A stretch of DNA of 64,000 nt from Stenotrophomonas bentonitica (GTDB lineage: Bacteria > Pseudomonadota > Gammaproteobacteria > Xanthomonadales > Xanthomonadaceae), in contig NZ_JAAZUH010000001.1 in NCBI RefSeq assembly GCF_013185915.1, positions 930,001-994,000 of the forward strand. The letters are read 5' to 3'. This document shows positions 1-9,230 of this stretch, piece by piece (the stretch's first letter is position 1; each line of letters begins with the position of its first letter). The notes beneath the pieces were generated by a model that saw only the letters and a program-made list of their open reading frames with translations, did no database searches and was not told the DNA's origin. Position numbers and translations under genes: made by a program.

Positions 1-3000
1 GGAATGCCCGGGGCCAAGCCTGCGTAGAACGAAATGAACCGGGTCAGCTGTTGCGCCGCGCGCGGGTCGGCGAGCATGCCATCGACCACCGCCTGCACCT
101 GCGCCTCCGTGTCCAGTTCGCCATTGCCTGCCTTGTCCAGCAGCGCCGCATCCGGCGTGGTGCCCAGCAGCGTAAACGACAACGCAGTGGCCCGCTCGTA
201 GGGGGTCAGGGTGAACAGCGTGTCGTCCGCCTCCTTCGTCCCCATCTCCGAGCGATACAGGAAGTACGGTGAGGCCAGCATCGCCAGCGCCACGCCGCGC
301 GCACCGCCCTCCGGCTCCCCGTACGCGGTTTCGTAGCGGGTCTTCTCGGTCGCGGACAGCGGGCGCCGGAACATCTCGCGCCCCAGGTTCGCCACGAAGT
401 CGGCCGCCGTGCTGCCGAAGCGCGTGGCCAGCGCGGCCTCGTCGATCGCGCCGCCTACCTTCAACGAGGTGTCGTAGTACTTGCGCACGTCCTCGGCGGT
501 GAAGGTGCTGGCAATGGCCTCGACCGGATAGATGAAGTCCGGGCCGTCGGCCTTGTTGTCCGGCAGGTCTTCCGGGTCCACCGTCACGCCCAGCACGTCA
601 TGCACCGCGTTCGCATACTCGGTGCGGGCCAGCATGCGCAGCTGGCGCGGGCCGGCCTGCGGACCGGGGTTGCTGTACTCGCGCCAGACCGTGTTCACCA
701 GGTAATCGGAAATCTCCGACGCGCAGACGCCATCGCAGTGGGTGCCGTTGGCGGTCATGTTGGTGGTCATGCCGATGACCTTCTCCTTCAACGCATCGAC
801 GTTGTCCACCCAGCGCATCGCCTTGACCGGGTCGTTCCAGCTGGTGGCGGAGTGGCAGCCCACGCAGCCATTGGGGTCGTCCAGCAGCACCTGCTTGCCC
901 AGGTCTTCCACCACCGTGTAGGCGGTGGTCCGGGTCATCGGCGCGGTGTCGTAGTCCACCTGGATGCGTTCGCGCATCGGCTCGGGATACGCCTTTTCGG
1001 TGTACGGGTAATGCACCACGTAATCGCCGTACTCCAGCGCCACCTTGGCTTCCCCGCCCCAGGCCACGTCCACCGGCACCCAGTTCTGGTTGCCCTTGCG
1101 CAGCTGCACCTGCCAGGTCTCGGCCAGCGCGCCGGCTGGTTTGGCAGGCGCCTGCAGGGTGAGCTCGACGTTGACCTCGGGCCGTTCGATGTAGGTGGCG
1201 GCCACCTCGGCGTCCGGCGCATCCGCTCCGAGCGTGGCATGCATCTCGCGCTTTTCAGGCACCCACTCGTCGAATGGCTTCCATTCAACCTTGTAGTCGC
1301 CGTGCGGCAGGCCGTTGAGCACCAGTTTCTTGCCCCAGGCCAGGCCGAAATCGCGGCGGTCCCCGTCCGGGCCGGTCAGGAAGCCGACCAGCTGCTGGTC
1401 GGCAAGGTCCGCCGAGGGCGCGACCGGCGCCCTCAGCGTCAGCGTGGTGGCTGGCAGTCCCTCGGTGACATAGGTGAGCTTGTAGATGTTGCCCGAGATG
1501 TCGTCGCTGACCAGCAACGAGCCGTCCGGCATCGGCAGGAACTCGACCGGGCTGCCGATGCACCCGTTTTCCTGCATGCAGCCGGAGGGGGTGGTCGGGC
1601 CAGTCCCGCGCCAGCCCTGGACCAGCGGAATGGAGGCTTCCACGGTGTCGCCTTCCAGCGTGAACACCGTGATGTTCATGCCCGGGCGTTCGTCGCTGCC
1701 CTTGCTGTGCACGGCGGCCAGCATGTACTGGCGGCCTCGCTGCGGCGCATAGGTTTTCCAGAAGCGGACACCCAGCGGCGCGAAGTTGCTGCCGAAGTCG
1801 AACGCGGGGGGCGAGAAGTGCAGCGTGTTGATGTCCGAAGGCGCCTTGTCGCTGAGGATCGCGCCCTGGGGAATCCGCAGCGCGTCCAGTTCTTCGCGGC
1901 GCTCCCACTCCGAGTCGGTGATGCCGATGGTGTCGCGGCCGAACACGTAGGGCGCCCCATGGTTGCGCGGCGCACGCATCAGGTTGGTCGTATTCAGTTC
2001 ATCGGGATTGTCGAAGCCGTCCCGGTTATTGTCGCCCCACCAGAAAGTGCCCGTGGCCGTCTGCCAGTCCATGCCGACCGAGTTGCGCACGCCTCGCGCC
2101 AGCACTTCGGAGGCACCGGTAGCCGGGTTGACGCGCAGGAGGGTCCCGTAGCGCGGGTCTTTGACGGTCACGCAGACATTGCAGGGAATGCCCACGTTCG
2201 TATAGATCCACTCGTCGGTGGGGTCGAACGTGTTGAAGTGCAGCGAGTGCTTCTGGTGGTACCAGCGCCACGGAGGCACGTCCGGCATCGGGAACGCGGT
2301 GTCGTCGGCGGGGAATTTCCAGACCTCGGTGCCGATCAGCGCACCATTGCGGTACTTGCTGTCGATATCGTCGATGCGGCGCAGGCTGCCGCTGGTGGCG
2401 TAGTACAGCGTGCCCTTGCGATAGGCCACGCCATGCGGCTCCTCCAGCCCGGTACCGATCACATACGTGGCCGCCACGCCGGTCTTCTGCGCGTTCAACT
2501 CCAGCGCGTACAGCACCTGGGCACGGCGATTGGCGGTACTGCCCTCGCCCACCGGCACATCCGCCCAATGGGGAATGGCACTGCTGCCCACATACACCAC
2601 GGTGCCCGCGTCGTTGAGCGCCATCTGCCGTGGTTGGTCCAGGCCCGAGGCGAACAGCTCGACCTTGATCCCCGGCAGCCCCTTCAGGCGGGCCACGTCC
2701 GGCAGCCGGCGGAAGCGCGGCTTGAATATGACGTTCTGCCCCGCCGGCTCGGTGATGCGGAGGATGCGGCCCGTATCCATCGGCGCGCCGGCGCTGTTAC
2801 TGTCCAGGATCAGCACATAGTTGCACTGCTTCAGGTCCTCGACGACAACGGTCTGCCCCCAGCTACCCTGGATCGGGTGGACGTCCTCCCCGCACTGGAG
2901 CTTGCCGGTGATCTCACCGTTGGCTTCGCCACTGCCGTATTCGATACCGGCCGGTAGTTCCAGGGTAATTCGGTTTCCCTGCGGGTCGGGATCGGGATCG

Positions 3001-3278
3001 GGGGCCATGCAGGCGCCTAGGTGGTTCCAGGTTTCATGCCAGAACGGGTTCTGTCCATCCGGCTCGTAGGCCTCCTGGTTGCACCAGGCAGCTTCCGCGA
3101 AGCACTCATAACGCTGCCCCAGGTTCTGCACCGTGTCGCCAACGGCGTAACCGCTGTTGGGCGCCCACTGCGGGTCATCGCAGGCCATCCTGACCGAACC
3201 GGACCCGCCCTCCTCCCGGCGGCATCCACCCAACACGAGCGCGAACATCAGCGCCACCACCGCTATCCCGGCTTTCAT
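1..3278 (-). CDS. Multidomain secreted haem lipoprotein: CBM5/12-like, sugar-dehydrogenase propeller, cytochrome c, DUF1587/DUF1592 (partial)
   Basis: The gene runs off the left edge; about 1092 residues are visible and no stop is reached. It starts with a lipoprotein signal (lipobox LGGC, Cys19). Residues 33-90 resemble a CBM5/12 chitin-binding module, with WAPNSGYAVGDTV and paired cysteines. A Pro-Asp linker follows, then a beta-propeller (about 150-560) of the PQQ sugar/sorbosone dehydrogenase type, then beta-sandwich segments. One haem-binding CVGCH lies near residue 804. Further on are a DUF1587-like LARTEYANAVHDVLG (about 885) and a DUF1592-like SPYFLYRSE. Such proteins are known mainly from planctomycetes and myxobacteria, paired with DUF1552 proteins, and their function is not established. 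I infer surface oxidation of a glycan with electrons passed to haem. The start is set by the lipoprotein signal. The leader repeats that of the gene cluster at 4924. Confidence 0.75.
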   Translation of the reverse strand, partial: MKAGIAVVALMFALVLGGCRREEGGSGSVRMACDDPQWAPNSGYAVGDTVQNLGQRYECFAEAAWCNQEAYEPDGQNPFWHETWNHLGACMAPDPDPDPQGNRITLELPAGIEYGSGEANGEITGKLQCGEDVHPIQGSWGQTVVVEDLKQCNYVLILDSNSAGAPMDTGRILRITEPAGQNVIFKPRFRRLPDVARLKGLPGIKVELFASGLDQPRQMALNDAGTVVYVGSSAIPHWADVPVGEGSTANRRAQVLYALELNAQKTGVAATYVIGTGLEEPHGVAYRKGTLYYATSGSLRRIDDIDSKYRNGALIGTEVWKFPADDTAFPMPDVPPWRWYHQKHSLHFNTFDPTDEWIYTNVGIPCNVCVTVKDPRYGTLLRVNPATGASEVLARGVRNSVGMDWQTATGTFWWGDNNRDGFDNPDELNTTNLMRAPRNHGAPYVFGRDTIGITDSEWERREELDALRIPQGAILSDKAPSDINTLHFSPPAFDFGSNFAPLGVRFWKTYAPQRGRQYMLAAVHSKGSDERPGMNITVFTLEGDTVEASIPLVQGWRGTGPTTPSGCMQENGCIGSPVEFLPMPDGSLLVSDDISGNIYKLTYVTEGLPATTLTLRAPVAPSADLADQQLVGFLTGPDGDRRDFGLAWGKKLVLNGLPHGDYKVEWKPFDEWVPEKREMHATLGADAPDAEVAATYIERPEVNVELTLQAPAKPAGALAETWQVQLRKGNQNWVPVDVAWGGEAKVALEYGDYVVHYPYTEKAYPEPMRERIQVDYDTAPMTRTTAYTVVEDLGKQVLLDDPNGCVGCHSATSWNDPVKAMRWVDNVDALKEKVIGMTTNMTANGTHCDGVCASEISDYLVNTVWREYSNPGPQAGPRQLRMLARTEYANAVHDVLGVTVDPEDLPDNKADGPDFIYPVEAIASTFTAEDVRKYYDTSLKVGGAIDEAALATRFGSTAADFVANLGREMFRRPLSATEKTRYETAYGEPEGGARGVALAMLASPYFLYRSEMGTKEADDTLFTLTPYERATALSFTLLGTTPDAALLDKAGNGELDTEAQVQAVVDGMLADPRAAQQLTRFISFYAGLAPGI

Positions 3279-3279
3279 C

Positions 3280-3319
3280 GGAGGTCCCCAATGTGTGAAT
3301 TCGACCCCCGTTGAATTCA
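3280..3319. repeat. 40-bp direct repeat, copy 1, forming the leader of the haem lipoprotein gene
   Basis: Read on the minus strand, this stretch contains a short palindromic core (GAATTC, ten bases, GAATTC) followed by TTGGGGACCTCC directly before the start codon at 3278. An almost identical stretch at 4926-4963 precedes the small ORF and the DUF1552 gene. Copy 1 has two extra bases (TG). The two copies lie in the same orientation 1.65 kb apart. Confidence 0.85.
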
Positions 3320-3353
3320 TGCCGCATGCCGCACCCGCAGTCCGTCGAAGTGT

Positions 3354-4832
3354 TTACCGGACGCCGCTGAAGATGCCGCTGACCGGGGGTAGGCTGTAAC
3401 CGGACTCCACCCCCATCGACTTCGCCACCGTCGTCCAGATGCGCTCCAGGCTCACGTGCTCGCCCAGCCAATCGGTCCGGTCGCCCTGGTCGCCAATATG
3501 GATGAAGCGACCGTTGTTGCTGTTGCCGACGTTCAGGCCATGCGACCTGGTGCCGCCGATCATCACCAGGGGCATGTCCAGGCTGGTCTCGGGACGGCCG
3601 TCGGACAGCTCGCTGGTGACAACCACCAGGGTGTGGTCCAGCAATGAATCCTCCGGTACATCCGGATCCTGGTGCCGGGCCAGATCCTCCAGCAGCGTCT
3701 TGAGTCGGTTGACGTACCACACCCGCGACTGCTGCCACATGATGCGCTTTTCATCCGGTCCGCTGCCGCGATTGTGGTGGGCGGCCTCGTGCGCATTGTC
3801 GGTAAACGTCGGGCCCGAACCGTCACCATACGGATCGAAATAGATCGCCTGGTTTTCCGAACTGGCACCGACCTGGAAGGTCGCTACCCGGGTCGCACCG
3901 CAGGCCAGTGCGGTCGCCAGCACGCTCGACGTGGCAGCCAGTACTTCCGCCCTGCGCTTGTGGTCGTCGAGCCACGACTCGTCGAACTCGGGCAGTGCGG
4001 GGTCGCAGCCGGGGCTTGGCTCCACCGGGCCGCTGTCCAGATCATTCTGCACCTGCTCGATGGCGTCCAGGTGCGACTCCAGCTTCTGCCGTTCGCGAGC
4101 TGTCATACCCTCCTTCAGCTCGCGCAGGTCGGCCAGGGCCGGGTCGAAGACGTGCTTGCCACCGCTGCGGCTGCGCCCAGCCTGGTCGGGGAACAAGCTC
4201 GCAAACAGGCGGTGCGGGTTGGCCTGCATGTCCCGGATCGCGGTCCCTGCGCCCGAGTAGGACACCCGGAACGTTGGGTTGTGCGTTATGTGGCCGCAGA
4301 ACACGGCCTTCTGCGTGGCCGAGTAGTTCGACAGTTTCTGGCCGATGATGTGGTCGATACTGGCGTGCGCCTTGTTGTTGTCACGCAGGCAGGACATCCA
4401 TCCGCTGTGCGCCTCGTAGTTGCAGGCCAGGGAGGTGCCACGGATGTAGAGCGACCGCGAGCGGTACGGCTCCAGCTCGCTGCTCAGCATCGCCAGCAGC
4501 GGGCCTTCCACGTCCAGCCCCAGCGAGCGATAACTGTTGTTGCCCACTTCGCCATCCCACGGATGCCAGATCTGACGGTCGTTCGGGTCGCTTGGCGCCC
4601 CCTGGTCCGGCGTGGAGTTGTTGAGATTCAGGGTGCCCAACCCATCGGCCAGGATCACGAACACCACCTTGGGCTTGCCGCCCTGCAGCGCACCCTTCAA
4701 CTCGCGCCCGTCCACCGCCCAGCGGGCCAGCGATGCGCGGTTGAGGTAGTACGCCCCGGCACCCAGCGCGCCCAGTCCGCCAGCGGCAGCAAGCCCCAGC
4801 AGTAACCTGCGGCGGGAAAGTGAGATGCTCAT
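3354..4832 (-). CDS. DUF1552 family protein, Tat-exported
   Basis: A 492-residue protein that begins with a twin-arginine signal (SRRRLLLG followed by an Ala/Gly-rich hydrophobic stretch), so it is probably exported folded. The body matches the DUF1552 family: KVVFVILADGLG near residue 54, an ordered run of metal-ligand-type Asp and His residues, DHTLVVVTSELSDG and a C-terminal SHGLNVGNSNNGRF. DUF1552 genes usually stand beside DUF1587/DUF1592 cytochrome genes, and here the partner is immediately downstream (75-bp gap). The start ATG overlaps the stop of a 31-codon ORF as ATGA, which suggests translational coupling. Family function is unknown; a fold resembling sulfatase or alkaline phosphatase is possible, which is an inference from the Asp/His pattern. 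It looks full length. Confidence 0.8.
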   Translation of the reverse strand: MSISLSRRRLLLGLAAAGGLGALGAGAYYLNRASLARWAVDGRELKGALQGGKPKVVFVILADGLGTLNLNNSTPDQGAPSDPNDRQIWHPWDGEVGNNSYRSLGLDVEGPLLAMLSSELEPYRSRSLYIRGTSLACNYEAHSGWMSCLRDNNKAHASIDHIIGQKLSNYSATQKAVFCGHITHNPTFRVSYSGAGTAIRDMQANPHRLFASLFPDQAGRSRSGGKHVFDPALADLRELKEGMTARERQKLESHLDAIEQVQNDLDSGPVEPSPGCDPALPEFDESWLDDHKRRAEVLAATSSVLATALACGATRVATFQVGASSENQAIYFDPYGDGSGPTFTDNAHEAAHHNRGSGPDEKRIMWQQSRVWYVNRLKTLLEDLARHQDPDVPEDSLLDHTLVVVTSELSDGRPETSLDMPLVMIGGTRSHGLNVGNSNNGRFIHIGDQGDRTDWLGEHVSLERIWTTVAKSMGVESGYSLPPVSGIFSGVR

Positions 4833-4924
4833 CGGGCGTTCTCCTGCTCCACCCTGCAGGAATTGCCCACTGCGGTGTACAGGTACTCAAACGCCGACGG
4901 AATGGCCGCTGCGCAGGTCTTCAT
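4829..4924 (-). CDS. Small ORF (31 codons) translationally coupled to the DUF1552 gene
   Basis: This reading frame starts with an ATG set in the same leader sequence as the haem lipoprotein gene (TTGGGGACCTCC before it). It ends by ATGA overlap with the DUF1552 start. The peptide begins MKTCAAAIPSAFEYLYTAVG and has two cysteines; no family is recognised. It may be a coupling leader ORF, a small exported peptide, or the remnant of a larger gene that used this leader. The overlap and the shared leader are the only support. Confidence 0.4.
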   Translation of the reverse strand: MKTCAAAIPSAFEYLYTAVGNSCRVEQENAR

Positions 4925-4925
4925 G

Positions 4926-4963
4926 GGAGGTCCCCAATGTGAATTCGACCCCCGTTGAATTCA
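4926..4963. repeat. 38-bp direct repeat, copy 2, forming the leader of the small ORF/DUF1552 unit
   Basis: Matches 3280-3319 apart from a 2-bp gap and one base next to the start codon. It carries the same GAATTC dyad and GGGGACCTCC Shine-Dalgarno-like segment upstream of the ATG at 4924. Confidence 0.85.
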
Positions 4964-4997
4964 AATTCCACTGGCCGTGGACGGGCGCAGTGGAATT
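4964..4997. other. Hairpin with 10-bp perfect arms between the omega-amidase gene and the DUF1552 unit
   Basis: AATTCCACTG at 4964-4973 is repeated as CAGTGGAATT at 4988-4997 with a 14-base loop. It lies 40 bp past the end of the minus-strand nitrilase gene and just upstream of leader repeat 2. It could be a Rho-aided terminator or an operator-like dyad; there is no U-tract. Confidence 0.6.
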
Positions 4998-5037
4998 GGC
5001 CGCAGGTTGCGCCCGGTCCTATTAAAACCGGGTGAAG

Positions 5038-5868
5038 TCAGCCCTGCAGGTTGGGACCGCCCAAGGTGAACGCATCGGCATCCAGCATCGCCGGGAAGCG
5101 TGCGCGGTGCGCGGCCAGTGCCGCCGCAGACACCGTGGTGGTCACCACCTGTTCGCTGCTGCGTACTTCCAGCTGCGGCTGGCCGAGAAAATCGATCACA
5201 GCGCTGTCGCCGTCGTACTGCAGTTCGTTGCCGTCCACGCCGACGCGATTCACCGCGGCCACGTAGCACAGGTTTTCAATCGCGCGTGCGCGCAGCAGCG
5301 TGCGCCACGGATACGCACGCGCCGAAGGCCAGTTGGCGACGAAGATCTGCAGGTCGAAATCCAGGTCGTCGGCGCGTTCGACGTTGTAGCGGTTGCGGCA
5401 GAACACCGGGAAGCGCAGGTCGTAGCAGACCAGCGGATTGATCCGCCAGCCCTTCCATTCCACGGTCAGGCGTTCGCTGCCGGCGGCGTAGCGCAGGTGC
5501 TCGTCGCCGTAACGGAACAGATGCCGCTTGTCGTAGTACTGCAGTTCGCCGTCCGGGGTCGCCCACAGCAGGCGGTTGTAAACGCCCTCGCCCACCCGCA
5601 GCTGCACGCTGCCGGTCACCGCCGCGCCCAGCCGCGCGGCCTGCTCACGGATCCAGGCCACGGTGGGGCCGTCCATGCCTTCGGCGCGGAAGATCGCGTC
5701 GTTGGAGAACCCGCTGGTAAAGGTTTCCGGCAGGATCACCACATCGGTCTGGCCGGCCAGCGGCGCCAGCAGCGCGCCGTAGTGTTCGCGGTTGCCTTCC
5801 GGGTCGTGCCAGCGCGTGTTGCCCTGGACCAGGGTGATGCGCAGGTCGGGGCGATCGGCGGCGCCCAT
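5038..5868 (-). CDS. Omega-amidase-type nitrilase-superfamily amidohydrolase (YafV-like)
   Basis: A 276-residue carbon-nitrogen hydrolase with the full catalytic triad: Glu in [10 protein letters not shown], Lys in YDKRHLF and Cys in LVCYDLRFP. Related bacterial and mammalian enzymes hydrolyse 2-oxoglutaramate or 2-oxosuccinamate, the products of glutamine or asparagine transamination. The start chosen ([11 protein letters not shown]) overlaps the stop of the upstream aminotransferase as ATGA. The frame is open 20 codons further, but that part lies inside the aminotransferase gene. The overlap fits the known pairing of a glutamine-dependent methionine aminotransferase with omega-amidase, which makes the transamination irreversible. 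The substrate is inferred from family and neighbour. Confidence 0.88.
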   Translation of the reverse strand: MGAADRPDLRITLVQGNTRWHDPEGNREHYGALLAPLAGQTDVVILPETFTSGFSNDAIFRAEGMDGPTVAWIREQAARLGAAVTGSVQLRVGEGVYNRLLWATPDGELQYYDKRHLFRYGDEHLRYAAGSERLTVEWKGWRINPLVCYDLRFPVFCRNRYNVERADDLDFDLQIFVANWPSARAYPWRTLLRARAIENLCYVAAVNRVGVDGNELQYDGDSAVIDFLGQPQLEVRSSEQVVTTTVSAAALAAHRARFPAMLDADAFTLGGPNLQG

Positions 5869-7016
5869 CAAAGCACCTTCAGGCGTTCGATCGCCGCGTC
5901 CAGGGTGGCGTCGTTCTTGGCAAAGCACAGGCGCACGATGCGCTGGCCCTGCGGCGGCGTCTCATAGAACGGCGACAGCGGAATGGCGGCCACGCCCTTT
6001 TCCACGGTCAGCCACTTCACGAACTCGTGGTCCGGCAGGTCGCTGATGGCCGAGTAATCGACCAGCTGGAAGTAACCGCCCGGTACCGGCAGCGGCTTCA
6101 GGCGCGTGCCCAGCAGCTGCTCGCGGAAGCGGTCGCGCTTGGCCTGGTAGAACGCGCCCAGTTCCAGGTGGTGCTCCGGCTCGTCGCGGATCATCGCGGC
6201 GAACCCGTACTGGGCCGGGCCGAAGCTGGTGAAGGTGTTGTACTGGTGCACCTTGCGGAACTCGGCGCTCATCGCCGGCGGCGCCACCGCGTAGCCGATC
6301 TTCCAGCCGGTGCAGTGATACGTCTTGCCGAAGCTGGAAATGACAAAAGTGCGCTCGCGCAGCTCCGGATAGCGCAGCGCCGACTCGTGGCGGCGGCCGT
6401 CGTAGATGATGTGCTCGTACACTTCATCGGAAATCAGGTAGATGCCGGTGCCGCGCAGCAGGTCGATGATGGCCTGCATGTCGTCGGCGTCGAGCATCGC
6501 GCCGGACGGGTTGTGCGGGGTGTTGACCATCAGCAGGCGGGTCTTCGGGGTGATCGCCGCGCGCACGCGGTCCCAGTCGACACGGAAGCTCTGCGGGTCC
6601 AGCGGCACGTGCACGGCGCGCGCGCCGGCCAGGTCGATGGCCGGCTCGTAGCAGTCGTAGGCCGGGTCCAGCACGATCACTTCCTCGCCCGGGCGCACCA
6701 CTGCGTGGATGGCGTTGAAGATCGCCTCGGTGGCGCCGCTGGTGACGGTGATTTCGGTGTCCGGGTCGACCTGCGCGCCGTACAGGTCCAGCGACTTCTG
6801 CGCGATGGCCTGGCGCAGCGGTGCCACCCCTGTCATCGGCGGGTACTGGTTCAGCCCGCCCTGCATGGCCTTGATGGTTTCATCGATGAGCCGCTGCGGC
6901 GCGGCGAAGTCCGGGAAGCCCTGGCCCAGGTTCACGGCGCCGTGCTCGGCGGCCAGCTGGGACATCACGGTGAAAATGGTGGTGCCCACCTTGGGCAGCT
7001 TGGTCTGGATGGTCAT
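5868..7016 (-). CDS. PLP-dependent methionine/glutamine-type aminotransferase (YbdL-like)
   Basis: A 382-residue class I/II aminotransferase of about the usual length. It has the N-terminal [10 protein letters not shown] substrate-side motif, TPHNPSGAM (Asn at the cofactor ring) and the PLP lysine in [16 protein letters not shown]. The family includes YbdL and kynurenine/glutamine transaminase K, which accept methionine, glutamine and aromatic amino acids. It overlaps the downstream omega-amidase by 4 bp, so the two probably act together in closing methionine salvage (2-oxo-4-methylthiobutyrate to methionine). It is divergent from ccmA, with only 30 bp between the two start codons, so their promoters must overlap. 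Confidence 0.88.
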   Translation of the reverse strand: MTIQTKLPKVGTTIFTVMSQLAAEHGAVNLGQGFPDFAAPQRLIDETIKAMQGGLNQYPPMTGVAPLRQAIAQKSLDLYGAQVDPDTEITVTSGATEAIFNAIHAVVRPGEEVIVLDPAYDCYEPAIDLAGARAVHVPLDPQSFRVDWDRVRAAITPKTRLLMVNTPHNPSGAMLDADDMQAIIDLLRGTGIYLISDEVYEHIIYDGRRHESALRYPELRERTFVISSFGKTYHCTGWKIGYAVAPPAMSAEFRKVHQYNTFTSFGPAQYGFAAMIRDEPEHHLELGAFYQAKRDRFREQLLGTRLKPLPVPGGYFQLVDYSAISDLPDHEFVKWLTVEKGVAAIPLSPFYETPPQGQRIVRLCFAKNDATLDAAIERLKVL

Positions 7017-7046
7017 TCGGACAGTCTAAACCGTACACTGGCGGGC

Positions 7047-7715
7047 ATGCTCAATTCCCCGAATACCCCACCGTTGCTGGTCGCCACCGGCCTCGCCTTC
7101 AGCCGCAACGATGAACCGGTGTTCGGGCCGCTCGACCTGCAGGTCGATGCGGGCGAGGCGCTGCTGGTGCAGGGCGACAACGGCGCCGGCAAAACCACCC
7201 TGCTGCGGGTGCTGGCCGGGCTGCTGCGGCCCGGCAGCGGACAGATCCAGATCGACGGACGCCCGGCCGGCCGTGCCGAGCGGGCCCGGTTCGTGGCCTA
7301 CCTGAGCCACCTGCCCGGCCTGAAGCCGGACCTGGACACGCTGGAGAACCTGAACTTCCTGTGCGGCCTGCACGGTCGCCGCGCGCGCCAGATGCCGGGC
7401 AACGCGCTGGCCATCGTCGGCCTGGCCGGGTACGAAAACACCCTGGTACGGCAGCTGTCGGCGGGCCAGAAGCGACGGCTGGCGCTGGCCCGGATCTGGC
7501 TGTCGCCTGCCCCGCTGTGGCTGCTGGACGAGCCGTACGCCAACCTGGATTTGGATGGGATCAACCTGGTGAACCGGATGATTTCCGCGCACCTGCGCGG
7601 TGGTGGCGCGGCATTGGTGACCACCCATGGGGCCTATGCGGCGCCGCCGGTGCGGACGCGCTTGATCCAGCTGGAAGCGGCCGGGCAGAGCCCGGCGCAG
7701 CGGGAGGAAGCATGA
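7047..7715 (+). CDS. ccmA: Haem exporter ATP-binding protein CcmA
   Basis: A 222-residue ABC ATPase, normal for CcmA. Walker A is [11 protein letters not shown], the signature is [16 protein letters not shown] and Walker B is [12 protein letters not shown]. With CcmB, CcmC and CcmD it forms the System I complex that releases holo-CcmE for cytochrome c maturation. The frame is open far upstream over the antisense strand of the aminotransferase gene; the start MLNSPNTPP is chosen because it lies just past that gene's start. The last codons contain a REP-like palindrome (CCGGGC AGA GCCCGG). The stop overlaps ccmB as ATGA. This is the first gene of a nine-gene operon. Confidence 0.95.
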   Translation: MLNSPNTPPLLVATGLAFSRNDEPVFGPLDLQVDAGEALLVQGDNGAGKTTLLRVLAGLLRPGSGQIQIDGRPAGRAERARFVAYLSHLPGLKPDLDTLENLNFLCGLHGRRARQMPGNALAIVGLAGYENTLVRQLSAGQKRRLALARIWLSPAPLWLLDEPYANLDLDGINLVNRMISAHLRGGGAALVTTHGAYAAPPVRTRLIQLEAAGQSPAQREEA

Positions 7716-8407
7716 TCGCGCCAGGCACTCAACCCGGCCTCTGGCAGACCGCCAAGGCCCTGGCCGGGCGCGACCTGCGCCTGCTGTGGCGCCGCCGCGG
7801 CGATGCGCTGCAGCCGCTGCTGTTCGCGCTGCTGGTGGTGGTGCTGTTCGCGCTCGCCTTGGGCCGCGACCCGCCGTTGATGGCCAAGGTGGCCGCCGCC
7901 GTGCTGTGGCTGGCCGTGCTGCTGGCCGGGCAGCTGGCGCTGGACAGCCTGTTCCGCAGCGATGCCGAAGACGGCTCGCTGGAACAGTGGCTGCTGGCGC
8001 CGGTGCCGCTGGCCTGGCTGGTGCTGGTGCGGGTGCTGGTGCACTGGGCCACCACCGCCCTGCCGATGATCGTGGTGAGCCCACTTCTTGCCGAAATGCT
8101 GCATCTGCCACATGACCAATTGCCGATACTGCTGGCATCGTTGCTGCTCGGCACACCGCTGCTCAGCCTGATCGGCGGCGTGGTGGCGGGGCTGACGGTG
8201 AGCATCCGGCGCTCTGGTATTCTCGTTGCGCTGCTTGCGTTGCCGCTGTTCGTACCGGTGCTGGTGTTCGGTGCAGGCAGCGTGGCCGCCGCCGCACGCG
8301 GACAGGATCCGGTCGGCGCGCTGCTGCTGCTCGGTGCCGGGCTGGTAGTCGCGCTGGTGCTGGCCCCGTTGGCCACCGCCGCTGCGATACGGATTTCGTT
8401 GAGTTGA
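7712..8407 (+). CDS. ccmB: Haem exporter permease CcmB
   Basis: A 231-residue integral membrane protein with about six hydrophobic segments, the usual size for CcmB. It carries the conserved [21 protein letters not shown] segment, here [17 protein letters not shown], in the first cytoplasmic loop. It is the membrane partner of CcmA. It starts within the ccmA stop codon and is followed after 46 bp by ccmC, the longest gap between genes of the operon. Confidence 0.95.
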   Translation: MIAPGTQPGLWQTAKALAGRDLRLLWRRRGDALQPLLFALLVVVLFALALGRDPPLMAKVAAAVLWLAVLLAGQLALDSLFRSDAEDGSLEQWLLAPVPLAWLVLVRVLVHWATTALPMIVVSPLLAEMLHLPHDQLPILLASLLLGTPLLSLIGGVVAGLTVSIRRSGILVALLALPLFVPVLVFGAGSVAAAARGQDPVGALLLLGAGLVVALVLAPLATAAAIRISLS

Positions 8408-8453
8408 GTTGTGTCTGCCGGTTCTTAGCCCTCCGCTGGATAGCCATCGCCGC

Positions 8454-9230
8454 ATGAATGCCCTCGTTCGCTGGTTCCACCAACTCGGTTCACCGCCTAC
8501 CTTCGACCGTTTCGCCTCGCGCTGGTCCAGGGTGTTCTACATCGCCGCGATCCCGGTGCTGCTGATCGGCATGTGGCAGGGCCTGTGGGTGGTGCCGGCC
8601 GAGCAGAACCAGAACGACGCCTTCCGCATCATCTACATCCACGTGCCCAGCGCGTGGATGAGCCTGTTCGTATTCGCGCTGATGGCGCTGTATTCGGCCA
8701 TCGCGCTGGTCTGGCGGATCAAGATCTGCGAGATCCTGGCGATGGCCTGCGCGCCAATGGGCGCCGGCTTCACCCTGATCACCCTGCTCACCGGCAGCAT
8801 CTGGGGCAAAGGCACCTGGGGCACTTGGTGGGATTGGGACCCGCGCATGACCAGCGAACTGATCCTGCTGTTCCTGTACCTGGGCGTGATCGGCCTGTAC
8901 CACGCCATTGAAGACCGCCGCAGCGCCGCGCGCGCCGCCGGACTGCTGGCCATCGTGGGCGTGGGCCTGCTGCCGATCATCCGCTACTCGGTGGACTGGT
9001 GGGGCGGCCTGCACCAGCGCCAGTCGATCAACGTGTTCGGCGACAACGCAGTGCGTTCGGAACTGATCGCGCCGCTGTGGTGGATGGTGGTGGCCACCAA
9101 GTTGTGGTTCGTCGGCTCACTGCTGGCCAAGGCCCGCGCCGACAACCTCAGCCGCGAGGCCGGCAAGGCCTGGGTGGCCGAACGCCTGGGCCCCGCCGAA
9201 GGCAGCGCACTGCAGGAGCCAAGCCGATGA
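8454..9230 (+). CDS. ccmC: Haem-handling membrane protein CcmC
   Basis: A 258-residue, six-helix inner-membrane protein. The tryptophan-rich WWD-type motif ([20 protein letters not shown]) and flanking histidines (HVPSAWMS and [10 protein letters not shown]) are those that hold haem for transfer to CcmE. The start [12 protein letters not shown] is chosen over upstream in-frame codons because it matches the family N-terminus. The stop overlaps the ccmD start as ATGA. Confidence 0.95.
   Translation: MNALVRWFHQLGSPPTFDRFASRWSRVFYIAAIPVLLIGMWQGLWVVPAEQNQNDAFRIIYIHVPSAWMSLFVFALMALYSAIALVWRIKICEILAMACAPMGAGFTLITLLTGSIWGKGTWGTWWDWDPRMTSELILLFLYLGVIGLYHAIEDRRSAARAAGLLAIVGVGLLPIIRYSVDWWGGLHQRQSINVFGDNAVRSELIAPLWWMVVATKLWFVGSLLAKARADNLSREAGKAWVAERLGPAEGSALQEPSR

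Noticed and set aside
600-2957. Long plus-strand frame (785 codons) rich in His, Gln, Val and Arg
   Set aside because: It is antisense to the haem lipoprotein gene and shows no domain. It arises from high third-position GC, as do similar long antisense frames at 9256-12108, 22797-25052, 27810-29960, 29941-31803 and 37607-40081.
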